From Aquificaceae bacterium (GTDB lineage Bacteria; Aquificota; Aquificia; Aquificales; Aquificaceae): DNA of 47,663 nt. The position numbers and the translations under genes were made by a program. Each line of letters starts with the position of its first letter. Position 1 is the stretch's first letter. Location of the stretch: assembly GCA_027014155.1 (NCBI GenBank), contig JALWEG010000015.1, positions 1-47,663 on the forward strand, written 5' to 3'. Shown here one piece after another: positions 40,901 through 47,663 of the stretch. Under the pieces are notes generated by a model. It had not been told where the DNA came from and did not search any database. It saw only the letters and a list, made by a program, of their open reading frames with translations.

Positions 40901-41400
40901 GACGCGAGCTGACCCTCGCCGGAGTTATATCGGATTTAAAAGAAAAGAAAACGAGAAATGGAGACTACATGGCGGTATTCAATCTCATAGACAGAACCGG
41001 AATTCTGGAAGCGGTCGCCTTCCCACAGAGCTATGAGAAGAGCAAGGACAAGATTAAAGAGGACTCGGTGGTAGTAATAAAGGGCTACCTGGAAGAGGAC
41101 CCGGAAAGAGAAGAGCTTAAACTCATAGTTAAGGAAGCCTATCTGCCGGACGAGTTTGCCTCTGCCGGGGACTTTGTCAGAATCGGTTTAAGTCCGAAGG
41201 ACGTCAAGACGGGCAGGGCGGAGCGTCTCAGGGAGCTGGTGGAGAGGTTTAAAGCTCCCACCGGCAGACAGATAATACTGGACCTGTACGTGAACGGAGA
41301 CATTTACGTAATGCAGGCAGACCCTTCCCTCAGGGTTAGGACGGACTCGGAGTTCATGGAAGAGATTCGCCGGCTGGGCTTTAGAGTAAAGCTATGTTGA
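37903..41400 (+). CDS. dnaE: DNA polymerase III alpha subunit
   Basis: The 1165-residue replicative polymerase has an N-terminal PHP domain (FVHLHLHTQYSLLDGA and GVSDHGNLFG), palm Asp residues in MPDIDVDFCQDNRD, the fingers region with GPGRGSAAGSLVAY, the TLRKGIGKKK/FNKSHSVAYG region, and a C-terminal OB domain with LTLAGVISDLKEKKTRNGDYMAVF. No beta-clamp motif is read with certainty. AGGAGG-type ribosome site just upstream. Length fits the family. Confidence 0.98.
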   Translation: MTKDFVHLHLHTQYSLLDGAIKVGDLVKKAKEFGFRAVGVSDHGNLFGSYSFYKTLKREGIKPVIGMEAYFTTGSRFDRKSKGSEDNITDRYNHHLILIAKDDRGLRNLMKLSTLSYKEGFYYKPRIDYELLERYGEGLIALTACLKGVPTYYASKNETDKAQSWVKKFKDIFGEDLYIELQSNSIKEQEIANRNLIEIAKKYDVKLIATNDSHYLTPEDREAHSVLMAIQMKKTLKEIEKGGFFCHNEGLHFASGEEVWRKFEGKFEGWEGALLNTLEVADKVADSFEVFENRSYLLPEYSVPQDTSLDEFFRELSVKGLKRRIAQNSIRNPKEYWDRLEYELEVIKRMGFAGYFLIVQDFINWAKNNGVPVGPGRGSAAGSLVAYALGITDVDPIRHGLLFERFLNPDRVSMPDIDVDFCQDNRDKVIDYVRRKYGEENVAQIITYNVMKSKQTLRDVARALGVHISQADKMAKLIPQGDVQGTQLSLTEMYITPVEELLERYGKHRTDIEDNVNKFRQMCKESPELDKMVKISLKLEGLTRHTSLHAAGVVIAPKPLPELIPMYYDRDRVFATQYEMTQLEELGLLKMDFLGLKTLTELDSMRRLVKERKGVEINFLSLPLDDEGVYKLLKEGNTTGVFQLESSGMKKLLRQLKPDSFDEIVAVLALYRPGPLKSGLVDSYINRKHGREPVEYPFPELEPILKETYGVIVYQEQIMKMSQILAGFTPGEADTLRKGIGKKKKEIIEQMRSKFVEGAVQKGYPRDKITKLWEDIEKFASYSFNKSHSVAYGYLSYWTAYMKAHFPEEFFAVKLTLEKNDNKFLNLARNAKLMGIEILPPHINFSEVGFKIEEEGIRFGLGRIKGVGEEATQAIVSARGNAPFRGLHDFIKRVDGRKVNKKVMECLIKAGAFDFTGESREELLEKLSSAGKNILNVAQNSLFGNGTGVQKERKGSKATALRFEREVIGFYLSGHPLEDFERVLEGRYTPVEEALSYEKGRELTLAGVISDLKEKKTRNGDYMAVFNLIDRTGILEAVAFPQSYEKSKDKIKEDSVVVIKGYLEEDPEREELKLIVKEAYLPDEFASAGDFVRIGLSPKDVKTGRAERLRELVERFKAPTGRQIILDLYVNGDIYVMQADPSLRVRTDSEFMEEIRRLGFRVKLC

Positions 41401-41468
41401 CCTCAATCATAACGGGGTGCGCGAGGAGAGGGCATATTATTACATAGCCCTAAAAGGAGGTGTGGGTT

Positions 41469-41936
41469 ATGAGCTTTGAATACAGCGAAAAGGTATTGGA
41501 CCACTTCCTCAACCCGAGGAACGTGGGCGTTCTGGAGGACGCCAACGGTGTAGGACAGTGCGGAAATCCGGCCTGCGGGGACGCCATGCTCTTTACCATA
41601 AAGGTGAATCCTGAAAACGATGTTATAGAGGACGTCAGGTTTAAGACCTTCGGTTGTGGCTCTGCCATAGCCGTAAGCTCCCAGCTGACCGAGATGATTA
41701 AGGGTAAGGATATAAACTACGCCCTTAATCTGACCTACAAGGACATATTTGACGAGCTGGGAGGACTGCCACCACAAAAGATTCACTGCACCAATCTGGG
41801 ACTGGAAACCCTTCACGTGGCCATAAAGGACTACCTGCTCAAGCAGGGCAGGGAGGAAGAAGCTCTCAAGATTCCCGACTGCTACGAAGAGGAGGAAGAG
41901 GAAGAGCAAAGCGAGTTTGAGTTCCTGTCCACGTAG
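41469..41936 (+). CDS. iscU: IscU-type iron-sulfur cluster scaffold
   Basis: IscU assembles Fe-S clusters with sulfur from a cysteine desulfurase. The product has the three conserved Cys: CGNPACGDAM, FGCGSAIA and KIHCTNLG, with Asp of CGD. I chose ATG at 41469, 8 nt after AGGAGG; a GTG at 41460 is in frame but lies on the ribosome site. It has an acidic tail of about 15 residues (EEEEEEEQSE) not seen in the E. coli protein. It is the first gene of a run that ends with the DUF1461 gene. Confidence 0.93.
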   Translation: MSFEYSEKVLDHFLNPRNVGVLEDANGVGQCGNPACGDAMLFTIKVNPENDVIEDVRFKTFGCGSAIAVSSQLTEMIKGKDINYALNLTYKDIFDELGGLPPQKIHCTNLGLETLHVAIKDYLLKQGREEEALKIPDCYEEEEEEEQSEFEFLST

Positions 41937-41937
41937 C

Positions 41938-42981
41938 ATGGAGAAAATAAAGGCTCTCGCTCTCCTGTCGGGTGGACTGGACAGCTCGCTCGCCGTAGCC
42001 ATAATTAAATCCCAAGGCGTAGAGGTAAAGGCTCTACATTTTTACACGGGTTTTTGCATCACCGAACACAAGCGAAGGCTCGGACTAAAAAAAGAGGACG
42101 GCTCCAATTACGTCAATCCCGCCCTCAAGGCAGCCTCAAACCTGGGTGTTCCCCTTGAGATAGTTGACATATCCCAAGAGTACTACAACATAGTTCTCAA
42201 TCCCAAATACGGATACGGTAAGAACGTGAATCCCTGCATTGATTGCAGAGCTTACATGCTCAAAAGAACCAAGGAGATTATGGAAAGAGAGGGCTACCAC
42301 TTCGTAATAACGGGCGAGGTTCTCTACCAGAGGCCTATGAGTCAGACACCCCAGAGGCTCAAGCTCATAGAAAGAGAGGCCGGTTTGGAAGGTTTGATTC
42401 TAAGGCCTCTGTCCGCCAAAGTTTTGCCAGAAACCCTGCCAGAAAAGAGAGGTTGGGTTGATAGGAGCAAGCTTTACGGAATCAGGGGCAGGAGCAGGAA
42501 GGTGCAGATGGAGCTGGCTCGGCGGTTCGGCATAGAGGATTACGAGCAGCCGGCCGGTGGCTGTTGCTATCTTACGGACGAGACCTATGCGGCGAGGTTT
42601 AAAGAGGCCTTCGCTACCGAAGGACGCATAGACATAGACGACCTTAGCCTATTTTCGGTGGGCAGACACATAAGGCTTCCCTCGGGAGCCAAGCTCATAG
42701 TGGCCAGGAACGAGGGAGAGGTGAACTTCCTCAAGGGCTTTTCCGGCAGATACGGCCACGCTTACAGATTTGACGGCAAGGGTACCTTTGCCCTGATAAA
42801 GGGCAGTCCCTCTAAAGATGAGCTTGCGCTCGTAGCGGGTATAATAAGCAGGTATTCCAAGAGGGAGCCTTGCAAGGTCTTCCTGAAAGTAGGAGAGATG
42901 GAGATGGTGATGGAGGCCTATCCGGTTGAAGATTCCGTGATAGAGCCGATGAAAATCTATAATAAGGTTGGGGTGAGCTGA
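41938..42981 (+). CDS. PP-loop ATPase, tRNA 2-thiouridylase-like
   Basis: The 347-residue product has the adenylation PP-loop LLSGGLDSSLAVAI near the N-terminus, an NPCIDCRAYM Cys pair near residue 98, and GGCCYLT near 210, as in tRNA thiolation enzymes (MnmA/TtuA relatives). The C-terminal third is a separate domain with FSVGRHIRLPSGAKLIVARNEGE, which resembles the NFACT-R/DUF814-type fold. I chose ATG at 41938, directly after the iscU stop. Overlap and order with sulfur-carrier genes fit a sulfur-transfer role; the tRNA position modified is not known. Confidence 0.85.
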   Translation: MEKIKALALLSGGLDSSLAVAIIKSQGVEVKALHFYTGFCITEHKRRLGLKKEDGSNYVNPALKAASNLGVPLEIVDISQEYYNIVLNPKYGYGKNVNPCIDCRAYMLKRTKEIMEREGYHFVITGEVLYQRPMSQTPQRLKLIEREAGLEGLILRPLSAKVLPETLPEKRGWVDRSKLYGIRGRSRKVQMELARRFGIEDYEQPAGGCCYLTDETYAARFKEAFATEGRIDIDDLSLFSVGRHIRLPSGAKLIVARNEGEVNFLKGFSGRYGHAYRFDGKGTFALIKGSPSKDELALVAGIISRYSKREPCKVFLKVGEMEMVMEAYPVEDSVIEPMKIYNKVGVS

Positions 42982-42982
42982 T

Positions 42983-43237
42983 ATGGACGTAAAGAATATA
43001 GAGGCCGACGTGGTTCACGACGTTACCGGGACCTACTGTCCCGTCCCCATAGCGGAAACCGCTAACCAGATCAAGCAGATGGAGGTAGGACAGGTTCTTG
43101 AGCTGATAGCCGACGACCCCGGCGTGGTTGAGGACATACCCGCATGGTGTAGGTCCACGGGACAGGAGTTCTTGGGTATGTATGAGGAGGACGGAGAGTA
43201 CCATCTCTTCGTTAAGAAGGTAAAGGAGCTGACATGA
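42983..43237 (+). CDS. TusA-family sulfur carrier protein
   Basis: The 84-residue product has the TusA CPxP motif as CPVP in TGTYCPVPIAETANQIKQ, and the family's C-terminal half with LIADDPGVVEDIPAWC. The first Cys would carry the persulfide. It has the second Cys in the C-terminal half (AWCRSTGQ). It starts 1 nt after the PP-loop gene stop and overlaps the DUF1858-like gene by 4 nt. It could feed sulfur to the PP-loop enzyme upstream. Confidence 0.9.
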   Translation: MDVKNIEADVVHDVTGTYCPVPIAETANQIKQMEVGQVLELIADDPGVVEDIPAWCRSTGQEFLGMYEEDGEYHLFVKKVKELT

Positions 43238-43479
43238 CGATAACCAAGCTGACTCAGGACGTTCTTATAGGTGAGCTCATTGAGTTCCTACCCGAGGTGG
43301 AGAATCTTTTGAGAGGGTGCGGCCTGGACAGGCTGGAGGAGATGGGCATAAAGGAGATAGTGGTACAAAAGCTCTCCGTAAGGGGTCTCTTTCGTCTGAT
43401 GGAGGTGAGCGGGGAAAAGCAAGAAGAAGTTTGGCGCAAAATTCAGGAGCTTTATAATAAAAGGTTGGAGGACTCGTGA
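43234..43479 (+). CDS. DUF1858-like small protein
   Basis: The 81-residue product has the DUF1858 pattern: ITKLTQDVLIGELIEFLPEVENLLRGCGL, then a helix-rich rest. DUF1858 proteins are often associated with hybrid-cluster or redox genes. Only one Cys of the usual pair is obvious. The overlap with the TusA-like and Nfu-type neighbours suggests a shared role in Fe-S or sulfur chemistry, but the function is unknown. Confidence 0.65.
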   Translation: MTITKLTQDVLIGELIEFLPEVENLLRGCGLDRLEEMGIKEIVVQKLSVRGLFRLMEVSGEKQEEVWRKIQELYNKRLEDS

Positions 43480-43730
43480 TGCAGGAGGATAAGCTCAAGG
43501 AAGTGGAAGCTGTCCTTGAAAAGATAAGACCCGCTCTTAAAGACCATCAAGGAGAGCTCAAGGTTGTAGATATAAAGGGTGGCACCGTGTATCTCCAGTT
43601 TGAGGGAGGTTGCTCCGATTGTCCCGTGGTGGACGTGTCCCTCAAGGACGTGGTGAACATAGCCATAAAGGGAAATCTGGCCTGGGTTGAGAAGGTTGAG
43701 ATCTTAGCTCACAAGATAAGTATAGGGTGA
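43479..43730 (+). CDS. Nfu-type (NifU C-terminal) Fe-S carrier
   Basis: The 83-residue product holds the NifU C-terminal domain with KVVDIKGGTVYLQFEGGCSDCPVVD; the Cys-x-x-Cys of GGCSDCP binds a cluster between two subunits. I took ATG at 43479, which overlaps the previous stop; the GTG one codon upstream is also possible. Here the domain stands alone rather than fused to an N-terminal NifU. Its place downstream of iscU suits cluster delivery. It overlaps aroE by 4 nt. Confidence 0.92.
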   Translation: MQEDKLKEVEAVLEKIRPALKDHQGELKVVDIKGGTVYLQFEGGCSDCPVVDVSLKDVVNIAIKGNLAWVEKVEILAHKISIG

Positions 43731-44542
43731 TTAGGGGAAGCACCGCCGTTTACGGAATACTGGGAGACCCCGTAGAGCACTCTCTATCCCCCGTATTTCA
43801 AAATCTTGCCTTTAAACACTTGGGTATAAACGCCGTTTACGTAGCTTTCCATGTAGGAAAGGATAGGTTAAGAGACGCCATCTCCGGACTGAAGGCGTTG
43901 AGAGTTCGCGGGGTTAACATAACCATACCCCACAAGGAAGAAGTTCTGAACTTTGCCGACCTTCTGAGTTTGGAAGTCAGGGAGATAGGTGCCGCCAACA
44001 CCCTCAAGTTTTCCGATGCGGTTGAGGCCTACAACACCGATTGGCTCGGTTTCAAGAGGAGTTTGGAAGACATAACCGACCCTAAGGGTAAGAAGGCTTT
44101 GCTGCTGGGTGCGGGCGGCTCTTCAAGGGCGGTAGCTTACGCTCTGAGAAGGCTTGAGGTTGAGACCTTCGTATGGAACAGAACACGGAGCAAGGCAGAA
44201 AGGCTTGCGGAGAGGTTCGGGCTGAAGGTGATAAACAGGCCTGAGGAGGTGGTAGGAGAGGTTGATATAGTGATAAACACCACCTCTGTGGGGCTCAAGG
44301 ACGGGGACGGAGAGATATTTGATTACTCGCTGATAAGTGCGAGGCAGGTGGTTTTGGACATAATCTACAGGGACACCCCCCTGATAAAGAGGGCCAAGAC
44401 GGTAGGAGCGAAGGCCGTTAACGGCTTTCCCATGCTCCTGTATCAGGGAGTGGAGAGCTTCAAGATATGGACGGGTTGCGAGCCACCAGTTAACCTCCTG
44501 AAGGAGGCACTGATTCCCTTCGGTTATCCGACGGAATGCTGA
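43727..44542 (+). CDS. aroE: Shikimate dehydrogenase
   Basis: AroE reduces 3-dehydroshikimate with NADPH. The 271-residue product has the N-terminal GDPVEHSLSPVFQN motif, the catalytic Lys/Asp region VNITIPHKEEVLNFADL, the Asn/Asp in AANTLKF and YNTDWLGF, and the NADP motif LLGAGGSSRAVAYAL with WNRTRSKAERL. It starts with GTG overlapping the nfu stop. Its neighbour aroD is about 8 kb away. Confidence 0.97.
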   Translation: MIRGSTAVYGILGDPVEHSLSPVFQNLAFKHLGINAVYVAFHVGKDRLRDAISGLKALRVRGVNITIPHKEEVLNFADLLSLEVREIGAANTLKFSDAVEAYNTDWLGFKRSLEDITDPKGKKALLLGAGGSSRAVAYALRRLEVETFVWNRTRSKAERLAERFGLKVINRPEEVVGEVDIVINTTSVGLKDGDGEIFDYSLISARQVVLDIIYRDTPLIKRAKTVGAKAVNGFPMLLYQGVESFKIWTGCEPPVNLLKEALIPFGYPTEC

Positions 44543-45252
44543 GCCTGAGAATGAGAGCCAGCCTCGGAGGCAGGCACGTTTCTGGAGCGGAGAGGATAGT
44601 CAGGCGGGAGGAACTGGACTCCTCCGTGCTGGAGCTGCTTCACAGACCCAAGCTCTACGATAGCTTGACCATTACCGTAGAGAGCCTTAAAGAGATTCAC
44701 TACATAGAAAAGGCTATGGAGATAACGAACCTTGAGCTCCCAAACTACGAGAGAGCCAGAGAGGAGGTCGTTGAGCTTTTGAGCTACAAAATTGATAGGC
44801 CTATCCTTAGGAAAACCATATCCACCATAGCTAAAGGCGCCGCTCCCTCAGGGGGGAACATGAGGGGAGCCATGTTGGTGGACATAGACACCGGTCAAAG
44901 ACTGGAACCCGACAGGGAGAGGGGGGTAAGAACCGTCAGAGTTGATTGGGAGAAGAGAAAGGAGGTAATGGAGGCTCTTCTGAGGGAGGGCTACACCGAG
45001 AGGACTTTGGATGCCCTCGCTCTGGCAACCAAGAACGCCCACTGTGGAGTCTTAGCGGAGCTGTGCTGGAGCGACGATGAGGATTACCTGACGGGCTACG
45101 TTGCCTCGCCAGAGCTGGGATACGTTCGCATATATCCCTTGAAGAAGTTGGGAGACCCCTTCGGGGGCAGAGCTTACTTCATTCGCAGAGGAGACCTGCA
45201 AAGGGTAATAGAATGCCTACGGGAAAGGGCCTTCCTTATAAAAAGCTTGTGA
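44536..45252 (+). CDS. bioW: 6-carboxyhexanoate-CoA ligase (pimeloyl-CoA synthetase)
   Basis: BioW activates pimelate to pimeloyl-CoA in biotin synthesis. The 238-residue product begins SLRMRASLGGRHVSGAERIV, the family's hallmark Arg-rich N-terminus. It continues with KGAAPSGGNMRGAMLVDID, DRERGVRTVRVDW, and ALATKNAHCGVLAELCWSDDEDYLTGYVAS. It overlaps aroE by 7 nt. Its 3' end overlaps the DUF1461 frame. No other biotin gene is present. Confidence 0.92.
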   Translation: MLSLRMRASLGGRHVSGAERIVRREELDSSVLELLHRPKLYDSLTITVESLKEIHYIEKAMEITNLELPNYERAREEVVELLSYKIDRPILRKTISTIAKGAAPSGGNMRGAMLVDIDTGQRLEPDRERGVRTVRVDWEKRKEVMEALLREGYTERTLDALALATKNAHCGVLAELCWSDDEDYLTGYVASPELGYVRIYPLKKLGDPFGGRAYFIRRGDLQRVIECLRERAFLIKSL

Positions 45253-45890
45253 GCTTCCTTCTGGTGCTAACGTTTCCCTTCTTGGCGGTTGGATTATCAA
45301 CGAGGGTTCTCTTTAGCGAGTGGTTTATAGATTACGAGTATTCCAAGAAAGACTTTCCCAAGGACAGGTGGGGAATGTCCGAGAGTGCAAGGAAGGAGCT
45401 TGCCAAGCTGGGGCTTGAGGCGGTGATGTCCGAGGAAGGGCTGGAGAAGTTCAAAAGCGCACGCCTGCCGGCCGGAAGGCTCGCCTTCAGCTACAGGGAG
45501 GTCAAGCACATGGAGGACGTGAACCGCCTGCTCTCGGTGCTGTTTCCCGCAGTTTACGGGGGCTCGCTTTTGTGGCTCGTAGCCTTTTTAGCCTTGGTTA
45601 AAGACAAGGGTGGACTTCTTCTCAAGGCGGGAATATTCTCTATAAGCCTAATCCTTGCAATAACCGCCCTCGTGCTTCTGAATTACCAATTGGCCTTTGA
45701 GGTCTTTCACAACTTCGTATTTGACCCGGTCTCTTGGAGGTTCAGCTACAGGGATACCCTTTTGAGAATATACCCCATGAAGTTCTGGTTTGACGGCACA
45801 GTAGCCGTGATACTCCTATCCCTTCTGCTATCCCTGCTTGCCCTCGCGGTGGGACTCCTTCTTAAATTTGTGACCTCCTCTCCTCAATGA
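45213..45890 (+). CDS. TIGR01906/DUF1461 integral membrane protein
   Basis: The 225-residue product has a first membrane segment, a large outside loop with DYEYSKKDFPKDRWGMS and the segment FDPVSWRFSYRDTLLRIYPMKFWFDG, typical of the DUF1461 family, and four to five membrane helices in all. The function is unknown. The start at 45213 overlaps bioW by 40 nt; a GTG at 45249 with 4-nt overlap is possible. Its stop codon lies in the first hairpin of the intergenic array. Confidence 0.88.
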   Translation: MPTGKGLPYKKLVSFLLVLTFPFLAVGLSTRVLFSEWFIDYEYSKKDFPKDRWGMSESARKELAKLGLEAVMSEEGLEKFKSARLPAGRLAFSYREVKHMEDVNRLLSVLFPAVYGGSLLWLVAFLALVKDKGGLLLKAGIFSISLILAITALVLLNYQLAFEVFHNFVFDPVSWRFSYRDTLLRIYPMKFWFDGTVAVILLSLLLSLLALAVGLLLKFVTSSPQ

Positions 45891-46055
45891 ATTGAGGAGC
45901 TTCCCGCTTCACAGAGGGATATTCCCTCTCCACGGGCTTCAGTTCGGAGCAGTCCACCCCTACCACCCGTAAGGTGGGTGAACCCGATAGCCTTAGTTAT
46001 CGGCTATCACAAATTAATTTACGAAGCTCCTTCGGAAAATTCAACCCCTTGGGGT
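45880..46055 (+). ncRNA. Array of strong hairpins, IS200/IS605 right-end or omega-RNA-like
   Basis: Six hairpins are in order: CTCCTCAA-TGAA-TTGAGGAG at 45880; AGAGGGA-TAT-TCCCTCT at 45913, nested in CCCG (45903) / CGGG (45933); CCACC/GGTGG at 45963; GATAGCC/GGCTATC at 45986 with a 9-nt loop; CGAAG-CTC-CTTCG at 46022; ACCCC-TT-GGGGT at 46044. The phrase AATTGAGGAGCTTCCCGCTTC recalls what I remember of right ends of tnpB-bearing IS200/IS605 elements, where an omega RNA lies. No tnpB is present. It could be an orphan element end, a structured RNA or a terminator cluster. Confidence 0.5.
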
Positions 46056-46071
46056 GCGTCTGTATCTCTCC

Positions 46072-47463
46072 TTATCCTAAAACCTTCCCCGGATTAAAGA
46101 GGTTCTTCGGGTCAAAGAGGAGCTTAATTCCCTTCAAAAGCTCGTAGCCTTCGTCTCCCAGCTGCCACCTGAGGAACTTCCTCTTGGTAAGGCCTACTCC
46201 GTGTTCACCCGTTATTGAGCCGTGATAGGAGAGAGCAAGCTCAAAGACCTCATCTACCGCCTTTTCCGCCCTCTCTTCCTCCCGTCTGTTTGCCCTGTCG
46301 TAGAGCAGGTTAACGTGAAGGTTTCCGTCGCCTATGTGTCCGAATACAACCATGCTCAGCTCATACCTTTTGGCTATCTCCCTCAAGCGGGGCAAGGCCT
46401 CGGCCAGATAAGTTCTCGGAAACACTATGTCCTCGTTTATCTTACCGCTCTTTAGGTTGCCCAATGCCGGGCCCAGATTCTTACGGGCGGTCCACAGCCT
46501 TTGGGCCTCTTCATCACTTTGGGCTACCTTTACCTCAACGCCCATGGCTGTCAGAATGTCCCTTATCTGGTTTATCTGTTCCTTCACGGCTCCTTCGGAG
46601 CCGTCAACCTCTATCAAAAGAAGAGCTTCCGCCTCTTTGGGCAGACCTACGGGCTTGTAATCTTCCACGGCACGTATGGCGTCTCTATCCATAAACTCAA
46701 GGGCAGAGGGCAAAATCCCCTTTGTCATTATGTTGGTAACGGCATCGCCTACCTGCTCTAAGGACTTAAAGATGGCCAGTGCGGTAGCTCTCTTGGGAGG
46801 TTTGGGAATTAGCTTTAGGGTGGCCTCGCTGACCAACCCCAAGGTTCCTTCGGAACCTACAAAGAGTCCGGTTAGGTCGTAGCCGGCCACGTCCTTTATA
46901 ACGGGGCTACCGGTTCTTATAACGCTACCTTCCTTTATGACCGCCTCAAGTCCGAGAACGTATTCTCTGGTTACTCCGTATTTCAGACAGCGTGGTCCTC
47001 CCGCGTTCTCTGCTATGTTTCCACCTATGGTGGAGTATTTGAAAGAGGAAGGGTCCGGAGGGTAGAATAGGCCTAAGCTCTCCACGTACCTCTGGAAGTC
47101 GTAGGTCACGACACCGGGCTGGACCACCGCAGTGGTGTTTTCCAGGTCCACCTTAAAGCCGTTCATTCTCTCAAAGGACACCACCACTCCCCTGCCGTCG
47201 GTCGGGACAGCCCCACCCGTCAGGCCAGAGCCGGCGCCCCTTGGAAATATGGGTATGTTCTCCTCATAGCAGACCTCCACGAGTCTGCGCACGTCCTCTT
47301 TGCTTTCGGGAAACACCACCGCAGAGGGAGTTTCTCTCTCTACGGGTATGGGCGTGGCATCGTAAGAGTAAAGCTTCCTCTCAACGATGGAGGTATTAAC
47401 CTTATCCTTGCCCAAGGCCTTAGAGAGCCTATCTATAGGATTCCTTTTTATCAACCCCAACAT
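46072..47463 (-). CDS. glcD: FAD-linked oxidase, GlcD-type (glycolate/lactate dehydrogenase subunit)
   Basis: The 463-residue product has the FAD-PCMH domain with FPRGAGSGLTGGAVP, the flavin-site DPSSFKYSTIGGNIAENAGGPRC, GLFVGSEGTLGLV, and the C-terminal oxidase domain with FGHIGDGNLHVN and the final SITGEHGVGLTKR. It oxidises a 2-hydroxy acid, with electrons passed usually to an Fe-S subunit; none is in the window. D-lactate or glycolate cannot be told apart here. It lies immediately before the right terminal repeat. Confidence 0.92.
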   Translation of the reverse strand: MLGLIKRNPIDRLSKALGKDKVNTSIVERKLYSYDATPIPVERETPSAVVFPESKEDVRRLVEVCYEENIPIFPRGAGSGLTGGAVPTDGRGVVVSFERMNGFKVDLENTTAVVQPGVVTYDFQRYVESLGLFYPPDPSSFKYSTIGGNIAENAGGPRCLKYGVTREYVLGLEAVIKEGSVIRTGSPVIKDVAGYDLTGLFVGSEGTLGLVSEATLKLIPKPPKRATALAIFKSLEQVGDAVTNIMTKGILPSALEFMDRDAIRAVEDYKPVGLPKEAEALLLIEVDGSEGAVKEQINQIRDILTAMGVEVKVAQSDEEAQRLWTARKNLGPALGNLKSGKINEDIVFPRTYLAEALPRLREIAKRYELSMVVFGHIGDGNLHVNLLYDRANRREEERAEKAVDEVFELALSYHGSITGEHGVGLTKRKFLRWQLGDEGYELLKGIKLLFDPKNLFNPGKVLG

Positions 47464-47536
47464 GGGTTTTAAAGATAACCCCCTACACTTCTGAGAGCAA
47501 GGACATTTCTTCCTTAGAACTAAAGCTCTGTTAAGG
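47464..47536. other. Short intergenic stretch before the right repeat
   Basis: The 73 bp between the glcD start and the terminal repeat hold no gene that I can support. TTTAAAGATAACC and TTAAGGTTATC at its two ends form a partial inverted match. A promoter for glcD would be expected here on the minus strand but no good consensus was seen. Confidence 0.4.
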
Positions 47537-47663
47537 TTATCTCAAAAAACACTCCAAGACTCCTTCCGTAAGGGAGGAGATACGGAGTGTCGCCCGTAAG
47601 GGCGTTAAAATAGAAGTTGACCGGAAAACATTTGTGGAGTAAATTAGTAAATAGTTAAATACC
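47537..47663 (+). repeat. 127-bp inverted terminal repeat, right copy
   Basis: The sequence is the reverse complement of 37-163 with one difference: the loop of the second hairpin is GTAA here and GCAA in the left copy. Only the last nine codons of the left copy's tiny ORF are present, with a TAA 15 nt upstream of the match, so this is a copy of the element's tail. The copy ends at the window edge, so its real length is at least 127 bp. That may be why the assembly stops here. Confidence 0.85.

Noticed and set aside
45900-46071. Rho-independent terminator for DUF1461 and glcD
   Set aside because: Hairpins are strong but not followed by T-runs; the array is better treated as a structured RNA or element end.
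1-47663. Circular plasmid or phage genome closed through the terminal repeats
   Set aside because: The end repeats are inverted relative to each other, not direct, and the content is mainly housekeeping genes; simple circularisation does not fit.
1-47663. CRISPR array or cas genes
   Set aside because: No regularly spaced repeat of 25-37 bp and no Cas-like protein was seen on either strand.

Overview
The window looks like a chromosomal contig of a thermophilic, Gram-negative, Aquificota-type bacterium (Aquificaceae such as Hydrogenobacter, Thermocrinis or Aquifex relatives). This is inferred from the gene set and style: tightly packed, often overlapping genes; Lys/Glu/Arg-rich proteins; a BioW-type pimeloyl-CoA synthetase; an IscU with an acidic tail; short genomic operons; and sulfur-relay genes of the TusA and DsrE types. 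There is no rRNA or other marker in the window, so the assignment is a judgement, not a measurement.

Layout. (1) 1-4499 is an accessory island abutting the 3' end of a tRNA-Val gene. It carries a 127-bp repeat with RNA-like hairpins, tiny membrane-protein genes (two of them as a repeated two-gene module), a HicB-like protein, two small helix-turn-helix proteins, a truncated DUF3854/Toprim replication protein, a decayed insertion-sequence transposase and iteron-like repeats. (2) 4500-18720 is ordinary chromosome: comF, tgt, uvrB, tRNA-His, a NIT-domain chemoreceptor, purU, a SulP transporter, ychF, pgpA, a SpoVG-like gene, an MFS transporter, dapA and a TusA/DsrE pair. (3) 18738-20951 holds the divergent type II secretion genes gspE and gspC, which share one overlapping promoter core. 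(4) 20978-31260 holds pepA, an FAD oxidoreductase, a diguanylate cyclase, the methionine-salvage pair mtnC/mtnD, sbcC, rlpA, an unknown gene, a gene that seems to start with ATA, and tRNA-Arg. (5) 31285-36135 is a secretion and surface locus: three pseudopilins (gspG-like with an unusually long leader, then two more), a lipoprotein, a large secreted protein with a Cys-containing C-terminal sorting-type tail, aroD, and a CPBP intramembrane protease. (6) 36176-45890 holds yjbQ, rseP, dnaE, then an overlapping run iscU, PP-loop thiouridylase-like, tusA-like, DUF1858-like, nfu, aroE, bioW and a DUF1461 membrane protein. (7) 45880-46055 is an array of hairpins, followed by glcD and the second, inverted copy of the terminal repeat at the right edge.

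The most interesting candidate system is the secretion locus. A large protein with four anchor-D-like beta domains ends in Gly-Gly-Gly-Cys, a short membrane helix and arginines, and it sits one gene away from a glutamic-type (CPBP) intramembrane protease and next to type II secretion genes. This arrangement recalls the MYXO-CTERM/myxosortase type of surface anchoring. Other signals are: the terminal repeat, whose only mismatch turns one GNRA tetraloop into another; several operons whose -10 boxes lie only 8-10 nt before the start codon, which suggests leaderless mRNAs; and the tRNA-Val-linked island.
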